A program made the position numbers and the translations under genes. 64,000 bases of DNA from Panagrolaimus kolymaensis. Taxonomy: Eukaryota; Nematoda; Chromadorea; Rhabditida; Panagrolaimidae. The notes under the pieces were generated by a model. The model did no database searches and was not told where the DNA came from. It saw only the letters and a program-made list of their open reading frames with translations. The DNA lies in the NCBI GenBank assembly GCA_028622995.1, contig JAJQJQ010000029.1, positions 1,612,001-1,676,000 of the forward strand, given 5' to 3'. Positions 1-11,567 of the stretch are shown here, one piece after another. How positions within the stretch are numbered: position 1 is the stretch's first letter; each line of letters opens with the position of its first letter.

Positions 1-1
1 A

Positions 2-1671
2 TATTCCCGAATTGGAAATTTTTATATTGATTGGAACGATGATGATAGAAAAAATGAAGTTTTGGACGGTTGTATATGTGAAAACCATTTCAAGGAGTTG
101 CTTGTAGAATTTGAAAGTGATAAGAGCGGCCATGCATCTGTAAACAGACAAGGAAGAAATCTTTGCATTTACCAACAAGTATTTGAACCTGACAGCAGTG
201 AAAAAAAATGCAATAACCTCGCAAGACATAAAATTCATAAAGAAGATGCAGCTTTTTTACTTGATGTTTATAATATAGTTGTTCAACCCGGCTCAGGTTA
301 ATTTTAGTCTTTTTATTTACTTCTTGTTCAACTACTGATTTAGGTTTTTGTGATGAGCATTGGGCAAAGATAAGAGAAATGATCGATGGACCAAAACCAC
401 AAACTGTTGTCAAAGAGCCTGAAAATGCAGTAGAAAATGAAGCAAATGAAAGTGGTGACGATGGTTATAACACTATCAATTCCGATGATATAATGGATCA
501 TGATAGTTTTGACCCAGGCGCAATTAGTGATCCTGATTTTGAGCCAGTTGTAATAGTTGATTCGGAAGAAGAGGATCAAAAAATAAAAAATTTGAAGACT
601 TTGGGAGAATCGTTGGGGGTAACCAGAATTAAAACTCAAGATGATTATAATACTCTATCCGATAGAGAAAAACGTAACAAGGTTTCTGGAGCACGAAAAT
701 TTTTATCATTCATTTTCAAAACCACAAAAATTTCAACAACTGCTTTAAAGGGAATTTCAAAATTTTATACATTTTCTTTTCAACCCGATGGAGTTTTGGT
801 TCATCGAGCAGCAGATATAGGAAAAGGAAAATTTTTCAAATATTCGAATACAAATATTAAGATTAAAGAAATTCCCCACCTTGAAACGTCAAAAGCAAAC
901 ACTGTTCCCACTGATGCAAGTTTTTGGAGAATAGGTAAAAAAAACAAGAAATCTAAAAAAACAGAATGTTCCCATTATGAATGTCCAGATGCAAGTTGTG
1001 ATGCCACATTTGACACCCATGAAGAGCTTAAGGCACACATAATGGCTGGTGAACATTTTACAAGTACGAAAAGACTTTTACAAAAAGATTACGCTATAGA
1101 GACTTATCGAGAACTTGTTGAGCAAAGGGCACCAATTCAAATTGATAGAGTAGCTCGAGATTTTGCAGATGAACGAGATGAAGAGAATTCTATTAATAAT
1201 TCACCAGAACTTCCAACTGGATGGGCACATCGCCATTTTCAAACTAATCCAAAAATAACTGAGGAAAAAAGAAACTATGTTTATGAAAAATTTCTCGAAG
1301 GCGCGATGGACAAATCAAAAAAATGGAGCCCCAAAAACCTTGCAAAAGCTATGCTTCTTGCTACAAACCGAAGTGGACAACGTATATTTGCAATAGATGA
1401 AGTTTTAAAAATGGATCAAATCAGATCATTGCTTAGCAGATTTACAGCTGAACAGAAAAAACCCCTTTCAAAAAAGAAACAAAAAACTGATTGTACAATT
1501 CGTGTGAGCAATTTAGAAGGTGAAGACGATGATGAAATCAATGAAGAATGTATGGATCAAGAAGAACAAGCTAATAGAAATATGAATTTGGCACATAGAG
1601 AATCAAAATATCAACGTGATAACGGCATGGAAGAAATCCATCAAGTTATTTATGAAAAAATTATTGATTAA
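2..1671 (+). CDS. C2H2 zinc-finger protein, 5' end cut by window
   Basis: Two exons are visible, 2-296 and 344-1671, joined over a 47-nt intron (CAG|GTTAAT ... GATTTAG). The splice rebuilds a Gly codon and keeps frame, giving 540 residues; the true start lies upstream. Around residues 312-336 there is a C2H2 finger (C-x4-C-x12-H-x5-H). Acidic patches lie near residues 120-180, and the C-terminus is Lys- and Glu-rich. A block near residues 386-475 (GWAHRHF ... EKFLEGAMDK ... DEVLKMDQIRSLLSRF) resembles, from memory, a C-terminal module shared by large uncharacterised zinc-finger proteins of cnidarians and molluscs. The function is unknown. DNA binding is inferred from the finger alone. The gene could be transposon-derived. 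Confidence 0.7.
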
Positions 1672-1998
1672 TAAATTTTAAAATTTTTAAAGTTCGAATT
1701 ATTTTTGCTATTTACTGTTTAGTATATCAGTTTTTTGTTATTGTTTTACAGAAGAAAATAAAAAATAAAATAGAATCGTCTTCAATAAATGCAAAGTACA
1801 GTTCACAAAAAGGCGGAAAAATGATTGAGAGAAATTTTATATTCATCAATTTGTTAACCCCAAGGCTAAAAGCAGACCTTTAGAGGTTAATTTAATAAAA
1901 AGCGGGATAAATTTTGAGCGCGGTTTTAGAGGTTAGTAAAAAAGTTAGTCTAAGAATCAGTAATACTCTGAATTCAATTTGAGTCTTAATTCTACATT

Positions 1999-2409
1999 AT
2001 GGATACTCGTCTTAATCGAATCAATCGCGATGATGACACTATTGATTCAGCTCCAGTTTTTGAACAACTTTCAGCCATCCTTTTATCCGTTATTGTTATT
2101 GCGATTTTCCGCGGATTGGGCAATTTCATTTTAGAATTGATGGAAAGGTTAGTATTGTTTTATATTTCTATTTATTCAAAGTTTTTTTTTAGATGGGCAC
2201 CTGATATTTTAAATGAAATTGGCCGCCGCCTTCAACGCCGACGAGCTCAACCTGAAGAAGGCAACAACAACAACAACAATAATCAGCAACAACAAGAAGA
2301 AATTCAACAACTACAACTACAACTTCAACAATTTCAACATCATCAACAACTTCAACATCATCAAGTTCAACAAGTTCAACATCAATTCGCCATTAATATT
2401 CCTGTATGA
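1999..2409 (+). CDS. small single-pass membrane protein with Q/N-rich tail
   Basis: The ATG at 1999 opens a frame with one hydrophobic segment at about residues 24-43 (LSAILLSVIVIAIFRGLGNF), then a basic stretch (RRLQRRR) and a tail made mostly of Asn, Gln and His. A 45-nt segment, 2148-2192, has a good donor (AAG|GTTAGT) and acceptor (TTTTTTTAG) but no in-frame stop. The spliced product is 121 residues and the retained form is 136, with an extra hydrophobic stretch. I recognise no family. The low-complexity tail argues for caution, but the spliceable intron and the membrane segment favour a real gene. Confidence 0.5.
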   Translation: MDTRLNRINRDDDTIDSAPVFEQLSAILLSVIVIAIFRGLGNFILELMERLVLFYISIYSKFFFRWAPDILNEIGRRLQRRRAQPEEGNNNNNNNQQQQEEIQQLQLQLQQFQHHQQLQHHQVQQVQHQFAINIPV

Positions 2410-3561
2410 TTTTGATGAAGAAGTTGAAATAGAAGGATACCAAATAAATCTTTGTTCTTTTGTTGTTGTCTTTATAATTGTTTTTTTTATAGTTCGTCAC
2501 TTTTTCATTTTTGTATTTTCTTTTTTCATGTTTTCATTTTTTGTAGTTGTAAATAAATTTTCATAAAAAAATTTGTGTCTTAAAAAAATCAGAAAAAATT
2601 AAAAAGTAATAAAAATTTGGCAAAGTGCGAGATTGATACCTTTGCATTAGTAGCAATATCATGCATGGCGAGCACTCTAAAATTCATAAATCCTTAATCG
2701 GGCATTGTGGTTTTATGAGGTTTACACCATAAGAAAGAGGAGATTCTGGGCGTTATTTTGGTGTATAGTATAGCTCCACGTGGGAGAGGGGAAAAAAATG
2801 GCATCAATTTGAAGTATAAATATGCAAATTTCTCCTGATTTTTATATAACGTTAAAATATATGGTATACACCATAAATTAGCCCGCAATTGATTACATAA
2901 TATCATGAAAACACATAATTTTTAAACTTCATGGGTGAATTTAGCCGAATTTTTGAAGTTTATGCATGGTTTCAACTTCAAAATGAAAAATATGCATATC
3001 CAGCTTAGTTTTTGAGAAAAAGCTTGACGCCAATAATTTTTAAATATTTTTTAGAAACGATTTGTAAAGAAAAATAAAAAATAAAAAAAATTTTGTTCCG
3101 CCGACTTCGAAAATCTTTAAATTTACTCGTAGAGTCTCTCTTAAGTATTAATTAATTTTATTTATTACTTTTTTGTTTCGTTATAAACTTTTTCTTGATG
3201 TTTTATGAATAAAGTTTTTGTTATTATTGTTTTGAGTGGAAGAAAAGTTTTCTTATCAAATTTTGATTTGCAAGTTGTTACTGTTTTTTGAAACGATGTT
3301 GTTTAGGAAGCAAAGTTTCTCTTTTTGTCTTGTTAAACCTTTTATTCGATAACTCCCCGAGTGTTATTTTTCTCAGATATTCACATAATGGTTTCACAGC
3401 TAATATAAAACTTAAAAATGCTTCGAGGAAACTGGCTCTGTGTGTTATTGCGGATCTTTGATTTGTTTACTTTTATTTGCGGAAACACTTATATTTTTTG
3501 GGATTAACTTTTGATATTTTGTCTTACTTTGTTGTTTTTCAGGATATTGCTTTTGCTGATT
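2410..3561. other. intergenic, no gene seen
   Basis: AT-rich spacer of about 1.15 kb with only short unsupported open frames. AATAAA-like signals lie in the first 200 bases, probably for the upstream gene. Confidence 0.6.
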
Positions 3562-3569
3562 GACCTGAT

Positions 3570-3763
3570 CAGAGCTGTCGATTTTCGATTTTCGACGCGA
3601 TTTTCGACGCGATTTTCGACGCGATTTTCGATGCGTCGATTTCGATTTCGACGCATCGCTTCGATTTTCGACGCATCGATTCGACGCTTCGATTTTCGAT
3701 TTCGATTTCGATTCGATGCTTCGAAATCGAAAATCGAAGAATTTCGATGCATCGACAGCTCTG
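3570..3763. mobile_element. hAT-type MITE, 194 bp, with 8-bp target duplication
   Basis: The ends are perfect inverted repeats, CAGAGCTGTCGAT at the left and its complement at the right. Directly outside each end is the same 8-bp sequence, GACCTGAT (3562-3569 and 3764-3771). A CAG...CTG terminus with an 8-bp duplication is the hAT signature. The interior is a run of TTTTCGACGCGA-like units that can fold on themselves, with no coding capacity. The element ends 169 bp before the claudin-like start codon. Confidence 0.85.
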
Positions 3764-3932
3764 GACCTGATCTTTGTTCCAAAAATTTGCATATGTTCAA
3801 TTTTGCATGAAAATGCTTCAATAATGAAACTGTTTTTGTTGTTGCTATCATTTTCAACTTTTGTTGCTGCTGTCAAGTGTTCGTTCGATCGTCTTCATTC
3901 TTTTGTGAAAAACTTCAACATCATCCACTACA

Positions 3933-5043
3933 ATGTGTATTATCTGGTTGGGAAAAGCTGCTTTGATCTTTATATTTTTTGTATCAGCTGCTTTGATTGA
4001 TATTGATCTCTTTCTTAAAGGTATATTTTACTTATTGTTAGATTTCTTATTGGTCTAACATACTTTTTACTATGTAATCGTGGGCTAACAATATCACCTT
4101 AACCTACCGAATGAGCATTAGCTTAAGGTAGTTGTATTGGTGCCACATATGTTTTTGTTTGTTTACCCTTCTCATGTCTCATCATTGTCCGTTTAATGTA
4201 CCACTTAGTTAGTGGCTCACGTGTTACCTTTCTTTCGCCTTGGTTATTTGTTATTTACTTATGATTCTTCGTTTTTTAGATTGGCGTTATCATTCATTTC
4301 CTGGTAATAATCTCGTCATCAAAGATCCAAAAGCTCCTGCAGAATATATTATCAAGACTGGATTTTCCAAAAGCTGTTCAAGATATGGAGATAATGCCAT
4401 ATTGGATAAAGAACTTTATAAATACAACGCATCGCTAAAGAAATTAATGGACGATGATTCAAGCTTTCATCCATTTTGTGAACAATGGTATAACACCGTA
4501 TGTTTCTTCTTTCTTTTCCTGCTCATGTGATACATTGAAATTATTTTTTAGGATTCAAATGCATATGAAGTCGCTGGTCTTGTTCTCTTCATTTTTGCAA
4601 GCCTTATTACCACTTTCAATTTCTTTTGGACTATCGTTTCATTCTTTACTTGCTGCTGTAGTAAACATTTCTTGGATGTTATTCCTATTACATCAACTTT
4701 TTCTGCTCTTTTCCTCGTAGCTGGTATGACTGTATTTGGTTTCGGTGTTGCTGATGTTGGAAGTAAGCTTATATATGGAACGACTATCGAACTAACTCAT
4801 CATCACATTGTTTTTAGATTTTGACAAACTTCTCACCGATAATTACGTCAAAAACTCTTCTTGTATGTTTTTTTTGCGTCTTTTATCGCTCCTTTTAACA
4901 TTCTTTATTTTTTAGTTGTGATTCGAGATGATTCTGCTGCTTTGGGTGGAGCTTTTTTCGTCCTCATTTTCGTCGTTATCTTGAACGTCATCGCAATCAT
5001 CCTATCAACATTTACCTCAGTCTTAAACAATTTAACCTTCTAA
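3933..5043 (+). CDS. claudin/Clc-like four-transmembrane protein
   Basis: Five exons: 3933-4020, 4280-4497, 4552-4762, 4818-4862 and 4916-5043. All junctions are GT/AG and keep frame, giving 229 residues. Four hydrophobic segments lie at about 4-27, 108-130, 138-165 and 197-221. The large loop between the first two has two cysteines (62 and 96), as in the first extracellular loop of claudin/PMP22-type tetraspans, which act in cell junctions and epithelial barriers. The classical W-GLW-C-C motif is not intact, so the nematode Clc-like family fits better than a true claudin. The ATG at 3933 was chosen because it gives the first membrane segment in frame with exon 2. An overlapping frame from 3824 encodes a signal-peptide-like stretch but does not join exon 2. 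Confidence 0.7.
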
Positions 5044-5151
5044 ATCATGAATGAAAGATGAAAGAAAAAATGTTATTATTATTTTGTTTTTCAATATATA
5101 AACTGTTCATTTTCGTATTTAATAAATATTAACTAATTTATGTATTTTCGT

Positions 5152-5644
5152 GACGGCGCCTTTTTTAAAGATAGTCATTTAAAGATATGATTTTAACGGA
5201 AGAAATTTTAACGATAGGAATATTAAAGATTTGAAATTCGCGGATAGAATTTTCGCGACGGGATTTTAAAAGACAGTAATTTTACAGACAGACGACACAC
5301 GATTTGATTTTCAAAGATAGGACATTAGCGGATACAGTCTTATCTCATTATCCATATTGTCAAATTTTTTTCTGTTTGTTGGAATGAGTGCGCCTCATCA
5401 CAGCGCTCAATAAATACTCAACACATTTTTATTTCAGCGATTTAATAACAAGATATGACTGTATCCGCTAATGTCCTATCTTTGAAAATCAAATCGTGTG
5501 TCGTCTGTCTGTAAAATTACTGTCTTTTAAAATCCCGTCGCGAAAATTCTATCCGCGAATTTCAAATCTTTAATATTCTTATCGTTAAAATTTCTTCCGT
5601 TAAAATCGTATCTTTAAATGACTATCTTTAAAAAAGGCGCCGTC
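5152..5644. mobile_element. foldback MITE, 493 bp, GACGGCGCC termini
   Basis: The element is a near-complete hairpin. The left arm, about 5152-5340, reads as the reverse complement of the right arm, about 5455-5644, around a loop of roughly 110 bp. The ends are GACGGCGCC and GGCGCCGTC. Outside both ends is TTTTCGT (5145-5151 and 5645-5651), a 7-bp target duplication. There is no transposase. The arms contain repeated TTTAAAGATA and TTTTAACG words. Confidence 0.85.
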
Positions 5645-5651
5645 TTTTCGT

Positions 5652-6510
5652 GACTTTTCTAACAACGGAACTAATTTAAAAACATGATCGATAAGCTTTG
5701 TTTTATTTATAATCCTAATATAGACTATTTTTGTGCTATAAACTTTGATTCTTTGTTTATTGAAACAACTTAATTCAATACTTGTTCGTTAACTTAATTT
5801 TGGTTTGCTGCATTTGCGAATTGCTACATAACCATCACTCTTTTTGGAGTTACGTTAAACTTTGAGTAAGGCGTAATTTTTAATAATTATTCTCAACCTT
5901 TGCGGTAAACTTTTTCCATGAATTTGAAAGTTTAGATGCTTTTTTGTTGCGCACAATTCATGGATGTATTCGAATATTGTAATCGTGAAGCAACAACAAA
6001 ACGATAAAGATTTATCTGTTTCATAATTTGAAGATAACCTATTACTTGGTAAATTCTCAAAAACACAAAATTCTTAATCAAACAATGGAAGATATTATTC
6101 TGACTTAAAAAAGGTTTAAAAATGGAATATAAAACATAGTCAAAATTTTATTAAAGCTTAAAAATTAATTATTAACATATATCAATTAGGACTAATCACA
6201 TAATAATAATCTTTTTTTCAAGCTCCAATAAAAGATGATTATAACTTTTTAGAAATAAATTCGACAAATAAAAAATGTATTTAACAAAAATATAATTTTT
6301 TGTGTTTTAAATGAGACTCAAAGACCAACAAACAATTAAAGAAATAAAAAAAACTTGCAAACGAACAAATAATAAATAAATATGGGTTTGGAAAAGTGCA
6401 AATTTTTCTAATAGAAAAAAAAATTCAAAAAGCCAGACTAAAGTTTAATTAAAATTAAAAGCTAAAAATATAAAAATAAGCAAAAAAGGGTATTATTTTT
6501 TTATTTGTTT
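5652..6510. other. intergenic, no gene seen
   Basis: AT-rich spacer between the foldback element and the converging chemoreceptor gene. No open frame or RNA gene could be supported. Confidence 0.55.
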
Positions 6511-7622
6511 TTACTTCAAAGACGAATTTGAAGCTGTAATGGTAGTGAACGAATTCGCCTTCTTCCGAGTGATAATTTCCAAAATAGTTTTTCGAAATGG
6601 AGAAATAACAAACATTTTTACGATTGGATTAAAAAGTGGAGAAAAAGCCATAATAAAATTTAGAACTGACACGAGCCATGGAAAATATTGGCTTAAATAT
6701 GTAACAAATAGCAATGGAATTACCATTGTAAAAAGTGGAACCACAGCCTAAAAATTTTTTTAATGATATTTATTGGTTTTTTTTTATTTGGAAGTTTACC
6801 TCGCAAAATAAAATAATGCTAATTTGATTTTGAATTTTTCGATCAGCGCTAGCAAAATTTTTTGAATGCCTCCAAAGTTTGTAAATTATTCCAATGGAAC
6901 AAAAAATTATTATTCCAAAACTTCCAATTGAAATGGCTGCAGAATAAAAGGTTGTGGCTTCAAATGGTGGAGCCTAAAACCAAATTTTTAAAACCCAGAA
7001 CAATTTCATCTTCAAACTCACTCTCAAGCTGACGATAAAACTTTTCAAATCAGATTTTTCAATGATTTTAGTTTCCAATAAAATTGGTCCATATATTTCC
7101 ATTTCATTTGGTTTTGGATAAAAATTTACATAAAAAACATACAAATAATACGATGGAACAATCAAGGCTAGAGTTACCAATCCACCAAAATTTTTCGCGT
7201 CGAGAGTGTAATCCCTAAAAAATATTCGCTTCAAGACTGTTTTATTTTAGCTTTAAAATTTTTTTGGCCTACCAAAGAATTAACAAAAATCGATAAATAT
7301 ATTGCACCGTTGCAATAGTCATGGAGACATAAGATAAATAAACATGAAAAATATTTATTAAAAAATCTATTGGATGCCCGATAAAAGCCGCCCATCCATT
7401 GATGATAATAAAATAATATAAAAAATCGTTTGAAAATACAATCGTTGGGACAACCATGACAGTAACCGAAGTAAAAACAAAATCAAATATGGCTCCAAGA
7501 TATAACAATTTTCGATAACTTTCTAAATATTTTCCAGATTTTTTCCAAATTAACCAAATTAAAAATCCATTTAATGGAATTGCAATGTGGCTAGCTACGG
7601 TAGTTATGTCAAATCTCACCAT
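6511..7622 (-). CDS. serpentine chemoreceptor (7TM GPCR, Str/Srd-like)
   Basis: Four exons on the minus strand: 7622-7273, 7214-7022, 6973-6800 and 6747-6511. The joined frame is 317 residues. Hydrophobic segments fill the length, starting with a first helix ending LNGFLIWLIWKKSG and closing with NPIVKMFVISPFRKTIL, a typical seventh helix plus basic tail. The exon pattern matches the divergent paralogue at 8902-10029 closely (first exons are both 350 nt), which supports every junction. In nematodes such receptors usually sit in sensory cilia and detect odorants or pheromones. The exact family was judged by eye and is uncertain. Confidence 0.85.
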
Positions 7623-8901
7623 GGCTGCCGCCGCCGGATGCTTTTCGTCGTCTTGTGAGACGACTGACTGGCGTTGGTGAATTGCTCGAAGGTGCCTTTT
7701 AAAGGTAAAAAAAATGTAAAAAAATGTAAAGTTAATTTTTTCTCAAACAATAAAACGAATAAAAAAAAACAAAAAAAACCCATTCTTTTGTTTTTTTCTT
7801 TTATTAATTATTTTCCACGCCAACGTTGGTGGAAAAGTGCTTATTTGCGCTTTTTTGTTTTAGTTTTTAAAGAATACCGGAAATTAATAATAGAGTATAT
7901 TTTTTATTATGGTTTTGCTTATTTTACTGAATTCTTTTCATTTTTATATGGGAAATAAAAAAAAATGAATGGCAAAAGATTAATTTTTTGCTTTGTTTTT
8001 AAGAAAAAATAATACTAATAAAAAAAATAATGGCAGCAGCTTTTGCTTTATTAAAATAAAATAAATAATCCAAACGTAAAAGAGAATAACGAAACAAAAA
8101 ATTATATTGGATTTTAACCTTTTCGGGAATCCATTGTTTTAAATGTTAATGACGTTGGCTTAAAAAAAATAAATAATGGATGAAACAATTTTTTAAAAAA
8201 ATGAGCAATTTTATTTTCAACTGTCGAACAAAAATAAAATGGAAAAAAATTGAAAACGTCAAATTTAGAATCACAAAATAACAAAGATTCCAGACACAAT
8301 AAATTAAAAAAATATATAAACACAACATCCACCAAAAAAAGAAGATAACCTTGTCAAAAAAAATTATGTTTTCTTTTTTTATATCTTATTTTCTTGCTCG
8401 CTATAAAGTGACAAGATAAAGGACATCGAGACTCTAGAAACCATGACACAAATTGGGAATCCTTTATTATTTATTTCCATCATAAATTTTAAAAATATCC
8501 ATCAAAGATTTAATAAAAAAATTTTTTTATTGTTTTTAAGTTTTTAATAATTTTTTGGTACTTCTGAAATATGCATGAAAAATTTGCCTTATTGCTTTTT
8601 TTTCTATTAAAAGAAATTCTTTCATTGTTTACAAAAAAAAAATGGGAATTTTACATTGTTTTTTTTTAAATTAAAAATAAATAATCCAAGAATAATGGGC
8701 TAAAAATCTTTTTTTAATTTAGTTTTCTTTACGTTGGAATTTTGCTAAGGTTGTGTTTTTTTTAGCATAGTATCGTAATAACACAGGTAAATAAGTAACT
8801 ATATCCTTTTATTTTTTTTATTTTGTAAATTTTCTCCTAAAATTAAAATTTTGGCTATTTTGTTTTCTGAAATACAGTTCAGTTTCTTTTTTTTTGTGAT
8901 T
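7623..8901. other. intergenic region between divergent receptor genes
   Basis: About 1.28 kb separates the two start codons, so promoters for both paralogues should lie here. It is A/T-homopolymer rich. The short minus-strand frames near 8114-8335 have no support. No clear TATA box or motif shared at equal distance from both starts was seen. Confidence 0.5.
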
Positions 8902-10029
8902 ATGGTAAAATTTAACATATCTACAGTAGCCACTCATATTGCTATTTTACTGAATGGATTTTTAATTTGGTTAATATGGAAAAAATCTGGAAAACCTCTG
9001 GCAAATTATAAAAAAATTTTATATCTTGGTGCAATATTTGATTTTGTTTTTGTAATTATTGGTGCAATGACAAAAGGATGGATGGTATATTCAAAGGATT
9101 TCGTGCATGATTTTTTTATTATTGATGGTTGGTCTTCATACATTGGAAGGCCATATGATTATGTGATTGCCATGGTTTCAGTTTATCTTACAAATTCTTC
9201 TATGACAATTGCTTGTGTGCAATTTGTTTATCGATTTTTTCTTATTTGTTTGTAAATTTTTTTAAAAGAAAAAAACAAAGAAAACAAATAACTTTTTTTA
9301 GTAACTATACTCTTGGAATCAAAGCTTTTTTTGGTTTAATTGGTTTGGCTCTTTTCTTTCCATTATATTTTTTAATTGCATATTTAATTTATTATTCTCC
9401 AAAACCAAATCAACAAGAAATTTATGGGCCAATTTTAAGTGAAATTCTTAATGAAAATATTACGAATATTAATTTTCTTGTTACTTTCACGGTAAAAATT
9501 TTTTTATAGTATCATCAAATTTATTAAAAAATCAAAAGCATGTCTTTTTTTAGGCAAATACCTTTAGTTCTATTGATACAACATATTCAACAGCATTTTC
9601 GTTTGGAAGTTTTGGAATAATTATTTTTTGTTCGATTGGAATAATTTACAAACTTTGGAAGCATTCAAAAAATTTCACTAAAGCTGATCGAAAAATTCAA
9701 AATCAAATTAGTATTGTTTTCTTTTGCGAAGTAAAATTTGCATATTTTTTTTAGTTCTCAGGATATTATCTTTTTACTTTTTTTTGTAGGCGATGATTCC
9801 ATTTTGGACGATGGTAATTCCATTATTATTTTTAAATTCTTTTAGTCAAAATTTTCCATGGTTTGCTTCAGTTTTTACTTTAATTGGTGGATTTTATCCT
9901 TTATTAAATCCAATCGTAAAAATGTTTGTAATTCCACCATTTCGAAAAACCATTCTTGGTATTTTTTGGAAGCAAAATAATATCTCCACCATCGTTGTTA
10001 TTTCCCTTATTGCTTCAACTACCAAATGA
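8902..10029 (+). CDS. serpentine chemoreceptor (7TM GPCR, Str/Srd-like), paralogue
   Basis: Four exons: 8902-9251, 9302-9491, 9554-9730 and 9790-10029, giving 318 residues with frame kept at each junction. The sequence is close to the minus-strand receptor 1.3 kb upstream, including a shared SFGSFGIIIFCSIGIIYKLW-like helix in exon 3 and the NPIVKMFVI...PFRKTIL end. The start at 8902 is chosen over 8851 because it aligns with the paralogue's MVRF start. The pair probably arose by an inverted duplication. Confidence 0.87.
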
Positions 10030-10108
10030 TTTTACTTTAATCCAATAATTTTCATAAAATATAAAAAACTGATAAAAATAAGAATGAATTTATTTTGTGA
10101 TTTTTCTT

Positions 10109-11567
10109 TTATATTTCATCTCGCCATTCTTCGCCTTGTTTAATAAAGGAATTACTCTTTTGACAATTTGAAAGTACATTCAAATCTTTTACTACAACAT
10201 TTTTGGGAAGTGCTTTATTGTCTTTGTCATCACTGAAAGTCGATGTTTTCATTTCACTTTTATGATTGCATCCATCCCAATCACATCGACAAAAATGCAT
10301 ACTTCCAAATCCTGAACAAAGGGAGGCGGCCCTAGTGCTGCCAATATGTGGAATGGAATTATAATAGCAGCCATATTCGGTGTTTTTACCTAAAAATTTA
10401 TTCCACTTCCTTTTTTTTTTCGAAAAAAAAGATTTTTTTTTTCAATTTTTTTACCTTCGAAACTTTTCCAATAACAACTATTATAGTAAAGACCATCAGA
10501 ATTTTTACCACATTTCACTAAATTCTTTAAACTTTCGATTGTGGAATTACAATTTTCTCCACATTTTGCGTTACATATATAACAGTGAGCTGAAAAAAAG
10601 AAATTTGATGTTAAGAAAAATTTTCAAGTGGGAAAAGAGTTGATCGATTTCCTTTTTTTTTACAACTCCTTTTGAAAAACAACTTTTTTTGTTGCTGGTC
10701 TTTCTCTCTCTTTTTTTTGTGTATGCGGCAGCAGTTTGATTGCTTTTTTTGGCTTGAACATCACTTTGATAGAATGCTTTTTTGTTGGGGATATAGCTCA
10801 GGGGTAGAGCGCCCCCTTAGCGTGGGGGAGGTCTGGGGTTCAATTCCCTATATCTCCAGTAATAAACTTTTTGATTTTTTTTACATAAAAATATTCTTTT
10901 TAGACGCAAAACATAAAAAATTCTTTGTTTCTAATCACGATAACATTTTTTTGTAGCTTTTAAACTCACTGTCGATAGTTTGAATGGGCACGGTCCATCG
11001 ATCTTTTTCATTCAAAAATGAATTTGATAATTGGCACTCGGATAATTGGTTTTTTGATTTTACTTTTGGTTGTTTTGGTTCCGCTAATTTTTCTTTCCAA
11101 TATGGTTCAGGATGATCAAAGAAGTTACAACCATTCCAAGCGCATTGGCATGTATTTATTACATTTCTTCCACTACAAAATGCTTCTGTTTTAGTTTGAT
11201 TAAATTCTGGATCATGCAAACAACCATATTCAACGATAAGATCTGTAAATAATTTATTTGGGAATTTAATAGTTAAATAAAAAATAATAATACCATTTCG
11301 AGCTTTAAAATAGCAGCTATTATAATTATGGCCATCTTGGTTTTTACCACACTCAACTAAATTTTCTAATCGATCATCTGATTTTGTGCAATTTTGTCCA
11401 CATTTTGCATTACAAATATAACATTCTACTGCAAAAATGGAATTTGTATAATAATAAGTTTTAAATTAAAATTTATTCTCAAAAAAAAACATACATCCTT
11501 CAACATTTTCAAAAAATAAAACACTCAAAATAAAAATATGCTCAAAACGAAATAAGAATTGTCCCAT
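10109..11567 (-). CDS. secreted protein with two ET (cysteine-rich) modules
   Basis: Five exons on the minus strand: 11567-11495, 11428-11294, 11242-10970, 10589-10455 and 10389-10109, giving 298 residues. Exon 1 is a signal peptide ending near ENVEG. Exons 2-3 and 4-5 each encode one module that opens CYICNAKCG.NC, continues with NLV.CGKN.DG, and ends with a C.C.W.GCN cluster. This matches the nematode ET module, a Ly6-like extracellular fold. The two first-half exons are both 135 nt and in the same phase, so one module arose by duplication. The join from exon 3 (GACA|GTGAGT) to exon 4 (TTTCAG|CTCACTG) is in frame across a 380-nt intron. If that intron were not used, the first gene would stop at 10935 and the second would lack a visible signal peptide, so one gene is favoured. 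Confidence 0.8.
10787..10858 (+). tRNA. tRNA-Ala (anticodon AGC)
   Basis: A full cloverleaf fits. The acceptor stem GGGGATA pairs with TATCTCC and includes a G3:U70 wobble, the identity mark of alanine tRNA. The D arm is GCTC...GAGC, the anticodon stem is five C paired to five G, with loop TTAGCGT (anticodon AGC at 10819-10821), and the T arm contains GGTTCAATTCC. The discriminator base is A at 10858. It lies on the opposite strand inside the third intron of the ET-module gene. Confidence 0.97.

Noticed and set aside
3824..4000. short frame with a signal-peptide-like start (MKLFLLLLSFSTFVAA)
   Set aside because: It overlaps the first exon of the claudin-like gene in another frame, does not splice in frame to exon 2, and ends quickly.
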